Shown: positions 29,350-40,882, counted from the stretch's first letter. The stretch: DNA of 64,000 nt from Haemophilus parainfluenzae (GCF_900450995.1 NZ_UGHY01000002.1:1297001-1361000), one strand, 5' to 3'. Program-made: numbers and translations. Notes: generated by a model from the letters alone, not told the origin.

Positions 29350-32175
29350 ATGACAGTTGATTACAAAAACACGTTAAATTTACCTGAAACAGGTTTCCCA
29401 ATGCGTGGCGATCTAGCCAAACGCGAACCTGTAATGTTAAAAAATTGGTATGACAAACAGTTGTATCAAAAAATCCGCCAAGCGACGAAAGGTAAAAAAT
29501 CCTTTATTTTGCACGATGGCCCTCCGTATGCGAACGGCAATATTCATATTGGTCACGCCGTTAATAAAATTCTGAAAGATATTATTGTTAAATCCAAAAC
29601 CGCATTAGGTTTTGACTCGCCTTATATCCCAGGTTGGGACTGTCATGGCTTGCCAATTGAATTAAAAGTAGAAGGTTTAGTGGGTAAACCAAACGAGAAA
29701 GTGACTGCAGCTGAATTCCGCCAAAAATGCCGAGAATATGCGGCAGAGCAAGTAGAAGGGCAGAAAAAAGACTTTATCCGTTTAGGGGTGTTAGGCGATT
29801 GGGATAATCCTTATTTAACGATGAACTTCAACACTGAAGCAAACATCATCCGCACACTCGGTAAAGTGATTGCGAATGGCCATTTATACAAAGGTTCAAA
29901 ACCAGTGCACTGGTGTTTGGATTGTGGCTCTTCTTTAGCAGAAGCAGAAGTGGAATATGAAGATAAAGTTTCTCCGTCTATCTATGTTCGTTTCCCAGCA
30001 GTAAGTGCGGTTGAAATTGAAGAGAAATTTAACGCAGTGGGCAAAGGCCATGGCAAATTATCTGCGGTGATTTGGACAACCACACCTTGGACAATGCCAT
30101 CTAACCGTGCAATTGCGGTAAATGCAGACTTAGAATACCACTTAGTACAACTTGGCGATGAGCGTGTGATTTTAGCTGCTGAATTAGTTGAATCCGTAGC
30201 GAAAGCCGTGGGCGTAGAACAAGTTGAAGTTTTAGGTTCAGTAAAAGGTCAGGCGCTTGAGTTAGTACGCTTTAACCATCCGTTCTATGATTTCACTGTA
30301 CCAGTGATTTTAGGTGATCACGTGACCACTGATGGCGGTACAGGTTTAGTACACACTGCACCGGATCATGGTTTGGACGACTTTATTGTAGGACAAAAAT
30401 ATAATTTACCAATGGCGGGTCTTGTATCGAATGACGGTAAATTTATTTCAACGACTGAATTCTTTGCAGGCAAAGGTGTGTTTGAAGCGAACCCATTGGT
30501 TGTTGAAAAATTACAAGAAGTGGGTAACTTATTAAAAGTTGAGAAAATCAAACACAGCTACCCACACTGCTGGCGCCACAAAACGCCAATTATTTTCCGC
30601 GCGACTCCGCAATGGTTTATCGGCATGGAAACGCAGGGTCTACGCCAACAAGCATTAGGCGAAATCAAACAAGTTCGTTGGATTCCAGATTGGGGTCAAG
30701 CACGTATCGAGAAAATGGTTGAAAACCGCCCTGACTGGTGTATTTCCCGTCAACGTACTTGGGGTGTGCCGATGACCTTGTTCGTGCACAAAGAAACTGA
30801 AGAACTTCATCCGCGTACCTTAGAGTTACTTGAAGAAGTAGCGAAACGTGTAGAGAAAGCCGGTATTCAAGCATGGTGGGATTTAGACGAAAAAGAATTA
30901 TTAGGTGCGGACGCAGAAACCTATCGCAAAGTGCCTGATACCCTTGACGTATGGTTTGACTCAGGATCAACCTATTCTTCTGTTGTCGCAAATCGCCCAG
31001 AATTTAACGGCCAAGATATCGACATGTATTTAGAAGGTTCTGACCAACATCGTGGTTGGTTTATGTCTTCTTTAATGCTTTCTACGGCAACAGACAGCAA
31101 AGCACCATACAAACAAGTATTAACTCATGGTTTCACCGTGGATGGTCAAGGTCGTAAGATGTCAAAATCTATCGGTAACATCGTGACACCACAAGAAGTC
31201 ATGGATAAATTCGGTGGCGACATTTTACGTTTATGGGTTGCATCTACCGACTATACCGGTGAAATGACTGTTTCTGATGAGATCTTAAAACGTGCCGCGG
31301 ACAGCTATCGTCGTATTCGTAACACCGCGCGTTTCTTACTAGCGAACTTGAATGGTTTTGATCCGCAACGTGATGCCGTTAAACCGGAAGACATGATTAG
31401 CTTAGATTGTTGGGCGGTAGCTTGTGCCTTAGATGCACAAAAAGAAATTAAAGACGCGTACGATAACTATCAATTCCATACGGTGGTACAACGTTTAATG
31501 CGTTTCTGTTCTGTGGAAATGGGTTCGTTCTACCTTGATATTATCAAAGACCGTCAATATACCACCAAAGCAGACAGCCTTGCGCGTCGTAGCTGCCAAA
31601 CAGCTTTATGGCACATTGCAGAAGCATTGGTTCGTTGGATGGCACCAATCCTGTCATTCACGGCAGATGAAATTTGGGGGTACTTACCACAAACCGCAAC
31701 TGCACGTGCTGAATTCGTCTTTACTGAAGAATTCTACGAAGGCCTATTTGGCTTAGGTGAGAATGAAAAACTAGACGATGCTTACTGGCAACAACTGATT
31801 AAAGTTCGTTCTGAAGTGAACCGCGTATTAGAAGTCGCACGTAACGATAAAGTGATTGGTGGCGGTTTAGAAGCAGAAGTGACCGTTTATGCGAATGACG
31901 AATATCGTGCATTATTAGAACAATTAGGTAATGAATTACGTTTCGTGTTAATCACCTCAAAAGCAGAAGTGAAAGCATTAGCTGACAAACCTACAGATGT
32001 GGCTGCGGGTGAATTAGAAGGTATTGCAGTGAGTGTAGCTCGTTCTAACGGTGAAAAATGTCCACGCTGCTGGCATTATTCTGACAAAATCGGCGTAAAC
32101 CCTGAACATCCTACACTTTGTCCACGTTGTGTGGAAAACGTAGCGGGTAACGGCGAAGTACGTCAGTTCGCGTAA
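29350..32175 (+). CDS. ileS: Isoleucyl-tRNA synthetase
   Basis: This class I synthetase charges tRNA-Ile. The HIGH motif is in [17 protein letters not shown] and the KMSKS motif in [10 protein letters not shown]. The editing domain lies between ([21 protein letters not shown]), and the C-terminal zinc finger has [12 protein letters not shown] and [11 protein letters not shown] 29350 gives [20 protein letters not shown], the family N-terminus, and 941 residues. lspA does not follow; a convergent peptidase gene does. Confidence 0.97.
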   Translation: MTVDYKNTLNLPETGFPMRGDLAKREPVMLKNWYDKQLYQKIRQATKGKKSFILHDGPPYANGNIHIGHAVNKILKDIIVKSKTALGFDSPYIPGWDCHGLPIELKVEGLVGKPNEKVTAAEFRQKCREYAAEQVEGQKKDFIRLGVLGDWDNPYLTMNFNTEANIIRTLGKVIANGHLYKGSKPVHWCLDCGSSLAEAEVEYEDKVSPSIYVRFPAVSAVEIEEKFNAVGKGHGKLSAVIWTTTPWTMPSNRAIAVNADLEYHLVQLGDERVILAAELVESVAKAVGVEQVEVLGSVKGQALELVRFNHPFYDFTVPVILGDHVTTDGGTGLVHTAPDHGLDDFIVGQKYNLPMAGLVSNDGKFISTTEFFAGKGVFEANPLVVEKLQEVGNLLKVEKIKHSYPHCWRHKTPIIFRATPQWFIGMETQGLRQQALGEIKQVRWIPDWGQARIEKMVENRPDWCISRQRTWGVPMTLFVHKETEELHPRTLELLEEVAKRVEKAGIQAWWDLDEKELLGADAETYRKVPDTLDVWFDSGSTYSSVVANRPEFNGQDIDMYLEGSDQHRGWFMSSLMLSTATDSKAPYKQVLTHGFTVDGQGRKMSKSIGNIVTPQEVMDKFGGDILRLWVASTDYTGEMTVSDEILKRAADSYRRIRNTARFLLANLNGFDPQRDAVKPEDMISLDCWAVACALDAQKEIKDAYDNYQFHTVVQRLMRFCSVEMGSFYLDIIKDRQYTTKADSLARRSCQTALWHIAEALVRWMAPILSFTADEIWGYLPQTATARAEFVFTEEFYEGLFGLGENEKLDDAYWQQLIKVRSEVNRVLEVARNDKVIGGGLEAEVTVYANDEYRALLEQLGNELRFVLITSKAEVKALADKPTDVAAGELEGIAVSVARSNGEKCPRCWHYSDKIGVNPEHPTLCPRCVENVAGNGEVRQFA

Positions 32176-32191
32176 GCTTAACATAATGAAG

Positions 32192-32221
32192 AAAAGAGCG
32201 GTCAAAATTGACCGCTCTTTT
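32192..32221. terminator. Bidirectional terminator between ileS and the peptidase gene
   Basis: AAAAGAGCGGTCAA (32192-32205) pairs with TTGACCGCTCTTTT (32208-32221). The almost perfect palindrome uses an uptake-word variant (GAGCGGTC) and has T runs on both strands. Confidence 0.85.
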
Positions 32222-32276
32222 TTATGTTTAAATGAACAGAAATAAAAAAGGCTGACATGAATCAGCCTTAAAGATC

Positions 32277-33113
32277 TTATTGGTTAAAAGTATTACATAC
32301 AGAAGGGTTAGCGCTTTGTAAGCCTTTTCTGAACCATTCTAGACGCTGTGCAGATGTGCCGTGAGTGAAGCTATCCGGTACCACATAACCTTGGCTGTGT
32401 TTTTGTAAACGGTCATCGCCCACAGCTTCTGCTGCATTAAACGCTTTTTCTTCATCACCACGTTCAAATAAACCACTTTTTACCGCTTGACTCGCCCAAA
32501 CACCAGAGAAACAGTCAGCTTGAAGTTCTAATTGAACAGAAAGTTGATTTGCCGTTTTACGATCGCTGCTTTGTTGTGCGCGATTCACTTGTGGCAGAAT
32601 ACCAAGCATATTTTGTACATGGTGACCGACTTCGTGCGCAATTACATAAGCAAAGGCTGAATCACCTGCTGCACCCAGTTTATTTTTCATTTCATTATAG
32701 AATGATAAATCAAGGTAAACTTTGCGATCGCTCGGACAGTAGAATGGGCCCATTGCAGATTGACCCGTACCACAAGCAGTTGGCGTTACACCATTGTAAA
32801 GCACCATGGTTGGCTCGCTATAGGTTTTACCCATTTGTCTAAAATATTGTCCCCAAACGGTTTCAGTATCCGCTAATACAACTTTAGAAAGACTCGCAAG
32901 CTGCTGTTCTTCTTGGGTTTCTAATTGTTGAGAACTTTGTCCTGAAAAATCCGGTGTGCCCACTAAGCCTGAAAGATCTACGCCATAATAAGCGCCGACT
33001 AAAAGAATGATAATACCGAGAACACCGGTGCCTTTTCCACCACCGAAGTTACCGCCGCCAGAGCCACGTCTATCTTCAATATTTGAGCTTTCTCTACGAC
33101 CTTCCCAACGCAT
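32277..33113 (-). CDS. ypfJ: YpfJ-type neutral zinc metallopeptidase
   Basis: The N-terminus is polar (MRWEGRRESSNIEDRRGSGGGN) and is followed by a single membrane helix (GVLGIIILLVGAYYGV). The extracytoplasmic domain carries the zinc motif HEVGHHVQ and the downstream QADCFSGVWA. It is 278 residues, typical of the family (PF04228). The physiological substrate is not known to me. It stands alone, convergent with ileS and divergent from kbp. Confidence 0.88.
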   Translation of the reverse strand: MRWEGRRESSNIEDRRGSGGGNFGGGKGTGVLGIIILLVGAYYGVDLSGLVGTPDFSGQSSQQLETQEEQQLASLSKVVLADTETVWGQYFRQMGKTYSEPTMVLYNGVTPTACGTGQSAMGPFYCPSDRKVYLDLSFYNEMKNKLGAAGDSAFAYVIAHEVGHHVQNMLGILPQVNRAQQSSDRKTANQLSVQLELQADCFSGVWASQAVKSGLFERGDEEKAFNAAEAVGDDRLQKHSQGYVVPDSFTHGTSAQRLEWFRKGLQSANPSVCNTFNQ

Positions 33114-33290
33114 AATTTGTCCTTTCTGAGTGAGTAAATTAAAAATCGGCGTATTCTATCAAAGTGCGGTCAATTTTAGATCAGTTTTCTTAAAATATTT
33201 ACATAGCTTTACACTCTGATTTATAGACTTCTTAAGGGAATTTCAGTATCGTAATAATCCCTTAAACAAACATACAAAAGGAACTTTAAA

Positions 33291-33731
33291 ATGGGTTTAT
33301 TTGATTTTGTCAGTGACATTGGTAAGAAAGTTTTCTCTAAAGAAGAAGATGCGTCTAAAGCAGTGACGCAACACATCGCAGAAGACAATCCAGGCGTGGA
33401 AAACTTATCTGTTACCGTTGAAAATGGTGTAGCAAATATCCAAGGTGTGGCATCAACTGCAGCAGCATTAGAAAAAGCTGTATTAATGGCGGGTAACATT
33501 CAAGGTATCCACTCAGTAACAAGCGATGCAAGCATCAATAACGGTGAGACCTTAGGCGGTGATGAAACATTCTATGTAATCCAAAAAGGTGACACCTTGT
33601 GGAAAATCGCCGAGAAAGCTTATGGAAATGGCGCGAAATATACCGCTATCGTTGAAGCGAACAAAGAAGTGATTAAAGACGCGGATAAGATTTTCCCTGG
33701 TCAAAAAATTCGTTTACCGAAAGGTTTATAA
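33291..33731 (+). CDS. kbp: BON-LysM protein Kbp (YgaU-like)
   Basis: A BON domain (about residues 25-85, VENLSVTVENGVANIQGVA) is followed by a LysM domain (about 95-144, FYVIQKGDTLWKIAEKAYG to FPGQKIRLP). No signal peptide is seen, matching E. coli Kbp, a cytosolic potassium-binding protein. Its 146 residues are full length. Ribosome site AAGGAAC precedes ATG 33291. Confidence 0.92.
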   Translation: MGLFDFVSDIGKKVFSKEEDASKAVTQHIAEDNPGVENLSVTVENGVANIQGVASTAAALEKAVLMAGNIQGIHSVTSDASINNGETLGGDETFYVIQKGDTLWKIAEKAYGNGAKYTAIVEANKEVIKDADKIFPGQKIRLPKGL

Positions 33732-33738
33732 TTCGATA

Positions 33739-33770
33739 AAAAGTGTGGTTATTTTTGACCGCACTTTTTT
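33739..33770 (+). terminator. Inverted uptake-sequence pair after kbp
   Basis: AAAAAGTGTGGT (imperfect uptake word) pairs with ACCGCACTTTTTT, ending in a T run. Confidence 0.7.
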
Positions 33771-33944
33771 CTTTATTCAAAATTGTTGATAAATTGTGCA
33801 ATTTTAGCGGGTTTTCTATTGAATTTTCCAGTTTCTATCGACTGTTTGATTTTCTTTCGCTATAATTTGGCGGTTTTTTATTTTTACAAACAATAACGTG
33901 TTCGGTGTGGTTTTTACCGAGTGCAACATTAATTGAGGTTACAA

Positions 33945-35243
33945 ATGTCATTAAATATTGAAACAACTCAAGGTTTAGAGCGTCGTGTGACGATCACCGT
34001 TCCAGCTGAAGCTGTAGAAAAAGCAACTCGTGAAGAATTCAAACGTGCAGCAAAAAATGTACGTGTTGATGGTTTCCGTAAAGGTCATGTGCCAGCTCAC
34101 ATCATTGAACAACGTTTTGGCGCATCAATCCGTCAAGATGTATTAAACGATTTATTACCACGTCATTTCTTTGATGCAGTAATCGCTGAGAAAATCAACA
34201 TCGCAGGTCGTCCAACTTTCGCTATCGAAACGTTCGAACCTGGTAAAGATTTATCATTCACTGCAACTTTCGAAGTGTACCCAGAAGTTGAATTAAAAGG
34301 CTTAGAAAACATCAAAGTTGAGAAACCAACTGTTGAAATCACTGAAGTTGATATCGATAAAATGATCGATGTATTACGTAAACAACAAGCGACTTGGGCT
34401 GAAAGCAAAGCTGCAGCGAAAGCAGATTCACGCGTAACAATCGACTTCGTTGGTTCAGTAGACGGCGAAGAATTCGAAGGCGGTAAAGCAACTGATTTCG
34501 TTCTATTCATGGGCCAAGGTCGTATGATCCCAGGTTTTGAAGAGGGCATCGTAGGTCACAAAGCAGGTGAACAATTCGATATCAATGTGACTTTCCCAGC
34601 AGAATACCATTCTGAAAACTTGAAAGGTAAAGATGCAAAATTTGCGATCACCTTGAAAAAAGTAGAAGAAATGGAATTACCTGAATTAACAGATGAGTTC
34701 GTTGCTAAATTTGGTCCTAACACCAAAACTGTGGCAGATTTACGTGCAGAAATCCGTAAAAACATGGAACGTGAATTGAAAAACGCATTAGTTTCTCGCG
34801 TTAAACAACAAGTCATCAACGGTTTAATCGAACAAAACCCAATTGATGTTCCAGCTTCTGCAGTAGAAGAAGAAATCAATGTGTTACGTAACCAAGCAGC
34901 ACAACGCTTCGGTGGCAATGCACAACAAGCTTCACAATTACCACGTGAATTATTTGAAGCGGATGCAAAACGTCGTGTTCAAGTCGGTTTATTATTCTCT
35001 GAAGTGATCAAATCAAACGAATTGAAAGCGGATGAAGAACGTGCGAAAACAATGATCGCGGATATCGCTTCTGCTTACGAGCAACCAGCTGAAGTAGTTG
35101 AATATTACAGCAAAAATGAAGAGTTAATGAACAACATTCGCAACGTAGTATTAGAAGAACAAGCAGTTGATGCCGTTCTTGCTAAAGCTCAAGTGACTGA
35201 AAAAGCGTCTTCATTTGATGAGATCATGAATCCACAAGCATAA
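33945..35243 (+). CDS. tig: Trigger factor, ribosome-associated chaperone
   Basis: This binds the ribosome exit tunnel and shields nascent chains. The N-terminal ribosome-binding domain includes the signature GFRKGHVP. The FKBP-type prolyl isomerase domain contains [19 protein letters not shown] long helical C-terminal chaperone domain follows. ATG 33945 (GAGG upstream) gives 432 residues, the E. coli length; the longer frame from 33933 starts at TTG inside the ribosome site. It is first in the tig-clpP-clpX order, here split by an IS element. Confidence 0.97.
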   Translation: MSLNIETTQGLERRVTITVPAEAVEKATREEFKRAAKNVRVDGFRKGHVPAHIIEQRFGASIRQDVLNDLLPRHFFDAVIAEKINIAGRPTFAIETFEPGKDLSFTATFEVYPEVELKGLENIKVEKPTVEITEVDIDKMIDVLRKQQATWAESKAAAKADSRVTIDFVGSVDGEEFEGGKATDFVLFMGQGRMIPGFEEGIVGHKAGEQFDINVTFPAEYHSENLKGKDAKFAITLKKVEEMELPELTDEFVAKFGPNTKTVADLRAEIRKNMERELKNALVSRVKQQVINGLIEQNPIDVPASAVEEEINVLRNQAAQRFGGNAQQASQLPRELFEADAKRRVQVGLLFSEVIKSNELKADEERAKTMIADIASAYEQPAEVVEYYSKNEELMNNIRNVVLEEQAVDAVLAKAQVTEKASSFDEIMNPQA

Positions 35244-35358
35244 TAATTGATAGAACGTGAATTAAATTCACAGGTATATCATCGAAAAGTGCGGTCGTTT
35301 TGATCTGCACCCCAAAAGTTGGACTCAACAAACCAACAATTGAGGTGCAGATTTTTTT

Positions 35359-35712
35359 ATGGGTAAACACTACACAATCGAATTTAAATTACAGGTTATT
35401 CAACCTATTTTGAATGAGAAAATGAGTATTAGAGAAGCCGCGCGTTTTTACAATATTCCCTCCAACACCCTAGTCGGGACATGGTTGAAACGGTTTGAAA
35501 AAAGTGGCATAAAAGGACTGATTCCCCGTAAACCATCAGGACGACCACCAATGAAACCCAAATATGCCAGAATGCCACCGCCACCCAAAACTGAAGAAGA
35601 CCGTTTACGCCTGAGAATTTTACAGCTTGAAGCGGAGGTAGCCTACCTAAAGGAGTTGAGAAGGCTCAGGCTTCAGGACGAAGCCGAGCAACGGAAATTA
35701 TCCAAAGGTTAA
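35359..35712 (+). CDS. IS3-family transposase OrfA
   Basis: This 117-residue protein has a helix-turn-helix (KHYTIEFKLQVIQPIL, then MSIREAARFYNIPSNTLVGTWLKRF) and a C-terminal leucine-rich helix (RLRLRILQLEAEVAYLKEL), the usual IS150-group OrfA layout. It binds the element ends. OrfB lies in the -1 frame, which opens at 35631, so a fused transposase would need a -1 ribosomal slip between 35631 and 35712. I see no strong A6G-type slippery site. Confidence 0.88.
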   Translation: MGKHYTIEFKLQVIQPILNEKMSIREAARFYNIPSNTLVGTWLKRFEKSGIKGLIPRKPSGRPPMKPKYARMPPPPKTEEDRLRLRILQLEAEVAYLKELRRLRLQDEAEQRKLSKG

Positions 35713-36518
35713 GAACACGTTATCCGTTAAAATGGCTTTTAGGCTTTTCACAGTTAGCGCGTAGTACGTTTTTTGCGAAACGTCAGATTAAACCGGATAA
35801 GGATGAGCCGCTGAAAAAGGCCATTAAACGCATCAAAGCCAATCATCCTGATTATGGCTACCGACGTGTTCATGCCAGCTTGCCAGGCGTGAATCATAAA
35901 AAAGTTCAACGTTTAATGCAGACACTTGGGCTTCAAGTGCGGTCAAGAAAAAGCAAGAAATTTACGACCTATCGTGGCACGATAGGGGTGATTGCCCCAA
36001 ATCATATTGAACGTAATTTTAGCGCAACAGCCCCGAAACAAAAATGGGTGACCGATATCACCGAGTTTAAGGCGAAAGATGGGAGTAAAGTCTATTTATC
36101 TCCAATTTTAGACTTATTTAACAATGAGATAGTCTCCTATAATCTCAGCTATTCCCCAAACTGGGCACAAGTAGAGGACATGTTAATGCAAGCCGTCAAA
36201 GGATTAAATAAGGCTTGTGGTGTCATTTTGCATTCAGACCAAGGCTGGCAATATCAAATGGTAGCTTATCGTCGAATCTTGGCTGAACATGGCATCATTC
36301 AAAGTATGTCGAGAAAAGGGAATTGCTTAGATAACGCCGCGATGGAAAGTTTCTTTGGGCGATTAAAAACGGAATGTTTTTATGGTCGGGAATTTAAAAC
36401 AAAAGAAGAGATAGTTGATGCTGTCAGAGATTATTTGGATTACTATAATCATCGACGGATTCAACTAAAATTAAAAGGACTGAGTCCGATACAATATCGA
36501 AAACAATCCTTTAAATAA
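35631..36518 (+). CDS. IS3-family transposase OrfB (DDE catalytic domain)
   Basis: The catalytic domain has the three acidic residues in WVTDITEF, HSDQGWQYQ and ESFFGRLKTE, plus the HTH_21 segment (HPDYGYRRVHASL). The frame opens after a TGA at 35630 and has no good start, as expected for an OrfB made by -1 frameshifting from OrfA; the first ATG in frame is late. The catalytic region seems intact, so the element may be active. An exact uptake word (AAGTGCGGT, 35935-35943) lies inside this frame, suggesting long residence in Haemophilus. Confidence 0.88.
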   Translation, partial: SGGSLPKGVEKAQASGRSRATEIIQRLRTRYPLKWLLGFSQLARSTFFAKRQIKPDKDEPLKKAIKRIKANHPDYGYRRVHASLPGVNHKKVQRLMQTLGLQVRSRKSKKFTTYRGTIGVIAPNHIERNFSATAPKQKWVTDITEFKAKDGSKVYLSPILDLFNNEIVSYNLSYSPNWAQVEDMLMQAVKGLNKACGVILHSDQGWQYQMVAYRRILAEHGIIQSMSRKGNCLDNAAMESFFGRLKTECFYGREFKTKEEIVDAVRDYLDYYNHRRIQLKLKGLSPIQYRKQSFK

Positions 36519-36634
36519 CAGTCTAACTTTTTGGGGTCAGATCATTTTTTTAAATGAAAAGCGACCGCATTTTGTTTTTACTGATTTTCGGGTAGAATAT
36601 CGCCCGATTTTTTAGCACATATTTAGGGGCAAAA

Positions 36635-37216
36635 ATGAGTGTAATTCCTATGGTTGTCGAACAAACCTCTCGTGGTGAACGTTCGTATGACATTTATTCC
36701 CGCCTATTAAAAGAGCGCGTGATCTTCTTGAGTGGTGAAGTGGAAGATCGTATGGCAAATTTGATCGTGGCACAGCTACTTTTCTTAGAATCAGAAGATC
36801 CGAAAAAAGACATCAATATTTATATTAACTCACCGGGCGGTTCAGTGACTGCGGGTATGGCAATTTACGATACCATGCAATTTATTAAACCGGATGTGCG
36901 TACTCTTTGCATTGGTCAAGCTTGCTCAATGGGCGCATTTTTACTTGCAGGAGGTGCAGCAGGAAAACGTGCTGCATTACCGAATGCACGAGTGATGATT
37001 CACCAACCGTTAGGTGGTTTCCGTGGACAAGCATCAGATATTCAGATCCACGCGCAAGAAATTTTAAAAATCAAACAAACCTTAAACGAGCGTCTTGCTT
37101 TCCATACAGGTCAAAGCATCGAACGTATCGAAAAAGACACCGATCGTGACAACTTTATGTCGGCAGAAGAAGCAAAAGCTTACGGCTTAGTGGACGATGT
37201 GTTGATTAAACGTTAA
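36635..37216 (+). CDS. clpP: ATP-dependent Clp protease proteolytic subunit
   Basis: This is the serine peptidase that forms the two-ring chamber of ClpXP. The catalytic Ser lies in [19 protein letters not shown], His in MIHQPLGG and the Asp in the [10 protein letters not shown] region. Its 193 residues are full length. Ribosome site GGGG precedes ATG 36635. clpX follows 9 bp later, so the two form an operon. Confidence 0.97.
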   Translation: MSVIPMVVEQTSRGERSYDIYSRLLKERVIFLSGEVEDRMANLIVAQLLFLESEDPKKDINIYINSPGGSVTAGMAIYDTMQFIKPDVRTLCIGQACSMGAFLLAGGAAGKRAALPNARVMIHQPLGGFRGQASDIQIHAQEILKIKQTLNERLAFHTGQSIERIEKDTDRDNFMSAEEAKAYGLVDDVLIKR

Positions 37217-37225
37217 GGATTTAAC

Positions 37226-38464
37226 ATGACAACAAATGATAACGATCTTCACTGTTCTTTCTGCGGAAGAGAAAAAAGTGAAGTAGGTAAATTAATTGCA
37301 GGTACAGATGGTTATATTTGTAACGAGTGTATCGAGCTTTGCCACAGTATGTTGGAAGACAGTGGAGAAATCGAAACACCTAGCGAACTGGCAGTTGAAG
37401 AAAAATTACCGACACCGCACGAAATTCGTGCGCACTTAGATGATTATGTGATTGGGCAAGATTATGCGAAAAAAGTCTTGTCAGTGGCGGTTTACAATCA
37501 CTACAAACGCTTACGCACAAACCACCAAAGCAATGATGTGGAATTAGGTAAAAGTAACATCTTGTTAATCGGTCCAACAGGTAGCGGTAAAACCTTATTA
37601 GCACAAACCTTGGCGCGTCGTTTAAATGTGCCTTTTGCTATGGCCGATGCGACGACGTTAACTGAAGCCGGTTATGTGGGCGAAGACGTCGAAAATGTTC
37701 TGCAAAAATTATTGCAAAACTGCGATTATGATACGGAAAAAGCAGAGCAGGGCATTATCTATATTGATGAAATTGATAAAATTAGCCGTAAATCAGAAGG
37801 TGCGTCTATTACTCGCGATGTGTCTGGTGAAGGTGTGCAACAAGCCTTGTTGAAATTAATTGAAGGCACTATTGCGTCTGTGCCTCCACAAGGCGGACGT
37901 AAACACCCTCAACAAGAAATGTTGAAAGTGGATACCTCAAAAATCCTCTTTATTTGTGGTGGGGCATTTGCCGGCTTAGATAAAATTATCGGTAAACGAA
38001 CACAAACTGATACCGGGATTGGTTTTGATGCGAAAGTAGAGAAAGAAGAAGAGAAAGAAAATCTTTCTGAATTATTCCGCCAAGTTGAGCCGGATGATTT
38101 AATGAAATTCGGTTTGATTCCAGAATTTATTGGTCGTCTTCCGATGATTGCACCATTAAGCGAATTAGATGAAGAAGCGTTAATTCAGATCCTTACTCAA
38201 CCGAAAAATGCACTGACCAAACAATATCAAGCATTATTTGGTTTAGAATATGTGGAACTTGAATTCACCCCAGAAGCATTAAAAGCGATGGCGAAAAAAG
38301 CCCTTGAACGTAAAACCGGTGCACGTGGTTTACGCTCAATAGTTGAGGCTGTGTTGTTAGATACGATGTATGATTTACCTTCAATCGAAAACTTGCAAAA
38401 AGTGATTGTGGATGAAGAAACTATCGTTGATAACAAACCACCGAAGCTCGAATATAAAAACTAA
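37226..38464 (+). CDS. clpX: ClpX unfoldase
   Basis: This AAA+ ring selects and unfolds proteins for ClpP. The N-terminal C4 zinc domain has [11 protein letters not shown] and CNECIELC. Walker A is GPTGSGKT, Walker [11 protein letters not shown]; the pore loop region GYVGEDVEN and the sensor 2 segment TGARGLRSI are present. Its 412 residues are full length. AAGGA lies before the start, 9 bp after clpP. Confidence 0.97.
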   Translation: MTTNDNDLHCSFCGREKSEVGKLIAGTDGYICNECIELCHSMLEDSGEIETPSELAVEEKLPTPHEIRAHLDDYVIGQDYAKKVLSVAVYNHYKRLRTNHQSNDVELGKSNILLIGPTGSGKTLLAQTLARRLNVPFAMADATTLTEAGYVGEDVENVLQKLLQNCDYDTEKAEQGIIYIDEIDKISRKSEGASITRDVSGEGVQQALLKLIEGTIASVPPQGGRKHPQQEMLKVDTSKILFICGGAFAGLDKIIGKRTQTDTGIGFDAKVEKEEEKENLSELFRQVEPDDLMKFGLIPEFIGRLPMIAPLSELDEEALIQILTQPKNALTKQYQALFGLEYVELEFTPEALKAMAKKALERKTGARGLRSIVEAVLLDTMYDLPSIENLQKVIVDEETIVDNKPPKLEYKN

Positions 38465-38586
38465 TAGAAAGTGCGGTTGTTTTTTTCTAACATTTTTCAT
38501 AGGCAATCCCGAAAGAAAATGCTACAATCGCACGTTCTGAAATTAATCTAAAAATTATTTATCCCTTATTTTATACGGATTCACTT

Positions 38587-39003
38587 ATGGCAACTGAAAT
38601 TGTTGAGAAAAAGAAACACGACCAAGAACAAGTCGTAGAAGGAAAATCAAAAGGCTTAAATACGCTTCTTTGGGTTCTTTCTGTGGCATTTTTTACTGCT
38701 GCAGCGATTGGTAACGTTTATTTTAAAGACGCCTTCTCTTTACCTGTACGTGTAGTTGGCGTAGTTGTCGCTTTATTAATTGCCTTTGGTTTAGCTGCAA
38801 TTACTAATCAAGGTACAAAAGCTCGTACATTCTTTAGCGAAGCAAAAGTTGAAGGTCGTAAAGTGGTATGGCCAACTCGTGCAGAAACACGTCAAACAAC
38901 TTTAATCGTTATTGGGGTAACCGTGCTTACCTCTTTATTCTTCTGGGCAATTGATTCAATTATCATTGCATTGATTAACTTCTTAACTGATTTGAGATTC
39001 TAA
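38587..39003 (+). CDS. secE: SecE subunit of the protein translocase
   Basis: This membrane subunit stabilises the SecYEG channel. Three hydrophobic helices are present, with the conserved amphipathic region ([24 protein letters not shown]) before the last. At 138 residues it is the three-helix form of gammaproteobacteria. nusG starts within 2 bp of its stop, the standard secE-nusG operon. Confidence 0.95.
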   Translation: MATEIVEKKKHDQEQVVEGKSKGLNTLLWVLSVAFFTAAAIGNVYFKDAFSLPVRVVGVVVALLIAFGLAAITNQGTKARTFFSEAKVEGRKVVWPTRAETRQTTLIVIGVTVLTSLFFWAIDSIIIALINFLTDLRF

Positions 39004-39004
39004 A

Positions 39005-39562
39005 ATGAGCGAAACTGAAAACGTATCCAAAAAACGTTGGTATGTATTGCAAGCATTCTCAGGCTTTGAGAGTCGTGTCGCAATCACATTGCGTGAATAT
39101 ATCAAACAACAACAAATGGAAGATCAGTTTGGTGAAGTGTTAGTGCCGACTGAAGAAGTCGTTGAAAACGTGGCAGGTAAACGTCGTAAAAGCGAACGTA
39201 AATTCTTCCCTGGCTATGTATTAGTTGAAATGGCAATGAATGATGACACATGGCACTTAGTGAAAAGCGTACCACGTGTAATGGGTTTTATCGGTGGTAC
39301 ACCAGATAAGCCTGCGCCAATTTCTAAACGTGAAGCGGATTTAATTTTAAATCGTTTAGAGCAAAGTGCTGAAAAACCACGTCATCGTAAAGAATATCAA
39401 CCAGGTGAAGAAGTACGTGTGACAGAAGGTCCATTTGCTGACTTTAATGGTACGGTTGAAGAAGTGGATTACGAAAAAGGTCGCTTAAAAGTGTCTGTAT
39501 CTATCTTCGGTCGTGCAACACCAGTTGACCTTGAATTTGGTCAAGTGGAAAAAACACGTTAA
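39005..39562 (+). CDS. nusG: Transcription termination/antitermination factor NusG
   Basis: This binds RNA polymerase and links it to Rho or the ribosome. The NGN domain ([41 protein letters not shown]) is followed by a KOW domain ([21 protein letters not shown]). Its 185 residues are full length. It is coupled to secE; a terminator-like hairpin separates it from rplK. Confidence 0.97.
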   Translation: MSETENVSKKRWYVLQAFSGFESRVAITLREYIKQQQMEDQFGEVLVPTEEVVENVAGKRRKSERKFFPGYVLVEMAMNDDTWHLVKSVPRVMGFIGGTPDKPAPISKREADLILNRLEQSAEKPRHRKEYQPGEEVRVTEGPFADFNGTVEEVDYEKGRLKVSVSIFGRATPVDLEFGQVEKTR

Positions 39563-39593
39563 TTTCCCTTTTCCAAAATAAGAAATTTAATGG

Positions 39594-39617
39594 CCGCACT
39601 TAAAAAATAAAGTGCGG
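39594..39617 (+). terminator. Inverted uptake-sequence pair after nusG
   Basis: CCGCACTT (39594-39601) pairs with AAGTGCGG (39610-39617), followed by TTGTTTTT. Confidence 0.7.
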
Positions 39618-39733
39618 TTGTTTTTCGAGTAGTTTTTCTGCTTGAAATTTCGAGGCTGATTAATTAAAATACAGCCTTTCATTAACAGGGGAGCCGATTT
39701 CGGCGTTATCACCCATTTAGAGGAAACTAAAAA

Positions 39734-40162
39734 ATGGCAAAAAAAGTCCAAGCATACGTTAAGTTGCAAGTTGCAGCTGGTATGGCAAACCCATCACCAC
39801 CAGTTGGTCCTGCATTAGGTCAACAAGGTGTGAATATCATGGAATTCTGTAAAGCATTCAACGCTCGTACTGAGAGCTTAGAAAAAGGTTTACCGATTCC
39901 AGTTGTTATCACTGTATATGCAGACCGTTCATTCACTTTCATTACTAAAACTCCACCAGCAGCAGTATTATTGAAAAAAGCTGCAGGTATCAAATCTGGT
40001 TCTGGTAAACCGAACAAAGATAAAGTGGGTAAAGTAACTTTAGATCAAGTTCGTCAAATTGCTGAAACTAAAGCAGCAGATATGACTGGCGCGACTATCG
40101 AAACTAAAATGAAATCAATTGCTGGTACTGCTCGCTCAATGGGCTTAGTGGTGGAGGAATAA
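39734..40162 (+). CDS. rplK: 50S ribosomal protein L11
   Basis: L11 binds the GTPase-centre rRNA. It begins [20 protein letters not shown], with the proline-rich [15 protein letters not shown] signature, and is 142 residues, full length. It precedes rplA by 4 bp. In E. coli L1 represses this operon by binding the leader; the 39618-39733 stretch is the place for such a site, but I did not prove one. Confidence 0.97.
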   Translation: MAKKVQAYVKLQVAAGMANPSPPVGPALGQQGVNIMEFCKAFNARTESLEKGLPIPVVITVYADRSFTFITKTPPAAVLLKKAAGIKSGSGKPNKDKVGKVTLDQVRQIAETKAADMTGATIETKMKSIAGTARSMGLVVEE

Positions 40163-40166
40163 TACG

Positions 40167-40856
40167 ATGGCTAAATTGACTAAAAAAATGAAAGCAATCA
40201 AAGCTGGCGTAGATTCTACTAAAGCATACGAAATCAACGAAGCAATCGCGTTATTAAAACAATTCGCAACGGCTAAATTCGTTGAAAGTGTTGACGTTGC
40301 AGTAAACTTAGGTATCGATCCTCGTAAATCAGACCAAAACGTTCGTGGTGCAACTGTATTACCACACGGTACCGGTCGTGAAGTACGCGTAGCTGTGTTC
40401 ACCCAAGGTGCTAACGCAGATGCAGCTAAAGAAGCTGGCGCTGATTTAGTAGGTATGGAAGATTTAGCAGAGCAAATCAAAAAAGGCGAAATGAACTTTG
40501 ACGTTGTTATCGCTTCTCCTGATGCAATGCGTGTTGTTGGTCAATTAGGTCAAGTATTAGGCCCACGTGGTTTAATGCCAAACCCTAAAGTTGGTACCGT
40601 AACACCAAACGTTGCTGAAGCAGTTAAAAATGCTAAATCTGGTCAGATCCGTTATCGTAACGATAAAAACGGTATCATTCACACAACAATTGGTAAAGCA
40701 AACTTCTCTGAAGTTCAATTAAAAGAAAACCTTCAAGCATTATTGGCTGCTTTAAACAAAGCAAAACCAACTACTGCAAAAGGTATCTTTATCAAGAAAG
40801 TAAGCATCTCTACAACTATGGGTGCTGGTGTGGCTGTTGATCAAGCTTCACTATAA
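40167..40856 (+). CDS. rplA: 50S ribosomal protein L1
   Basis: L1 forms the mobile L1 stalk and acts as translational repressor of the L11 operon in E. coli. Diagnostic stretches are [29 protein letters not shown] and [14 protein letters not shown]; 229 residues, full length. rplJ-rplL do not follow, as in H. influenzae where they lie elsewhere. The transposon begins 75 bp downstream. Confidence 0.97.
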   Translation: MAKLTKKMKAIKAGVDSTKAYEINEAIALLKQFATAKFVESVDVAVNLGIDPRKSDQNVRGATVLPHGTGREVRVAVFTQGANADAAKEAGADLVGMEDLAEQIKKGEMNFDVVIASPDAMRVVGQLGQVLGPRGLMPNPKVGTVTPNVAEAVKNAKSGQIRYRNDKNGIIHTTIGKANFSEVQLKENLQALLAALNKAKPTTAKGIFIKKVSISTTMGAGVAVDQASL

Positions 40857-40882
40857 TTAAGCGTTCAAACTTAATTCAAATT

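Larger units (their letters stand above)
35301..36544 (+). mobile_element. IS3-family (IS150-like) insertion sequence between tig and clpP
   Basis: This 1,244-bp element has imperfect inverted ends: TGATCTGCACCCCAAAAGTT at the left and, on the other strand, TGATCTGACCCCAAAAAGTT at the right. A TTT flanks both sides, compatible with a 3-bp target duplication, though the right flank is a T run. Two overlapping transposase frames (orfA, orfB) lie inside. It sits immediately after an uptake word downstream of tig and may uncouple clpPX from the tig promoter. A 45-bp relic with related ends is at 59185-59229. Confidence 0.88.

Noticed and set aside
35640..35712. Defined slippery heptamer for the orfA-orfB frameshift
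   Set aside because: No strong A-rich slip site is present in the overlap; CCTAAAG is only a weak candidate, so the mechanism is left open.
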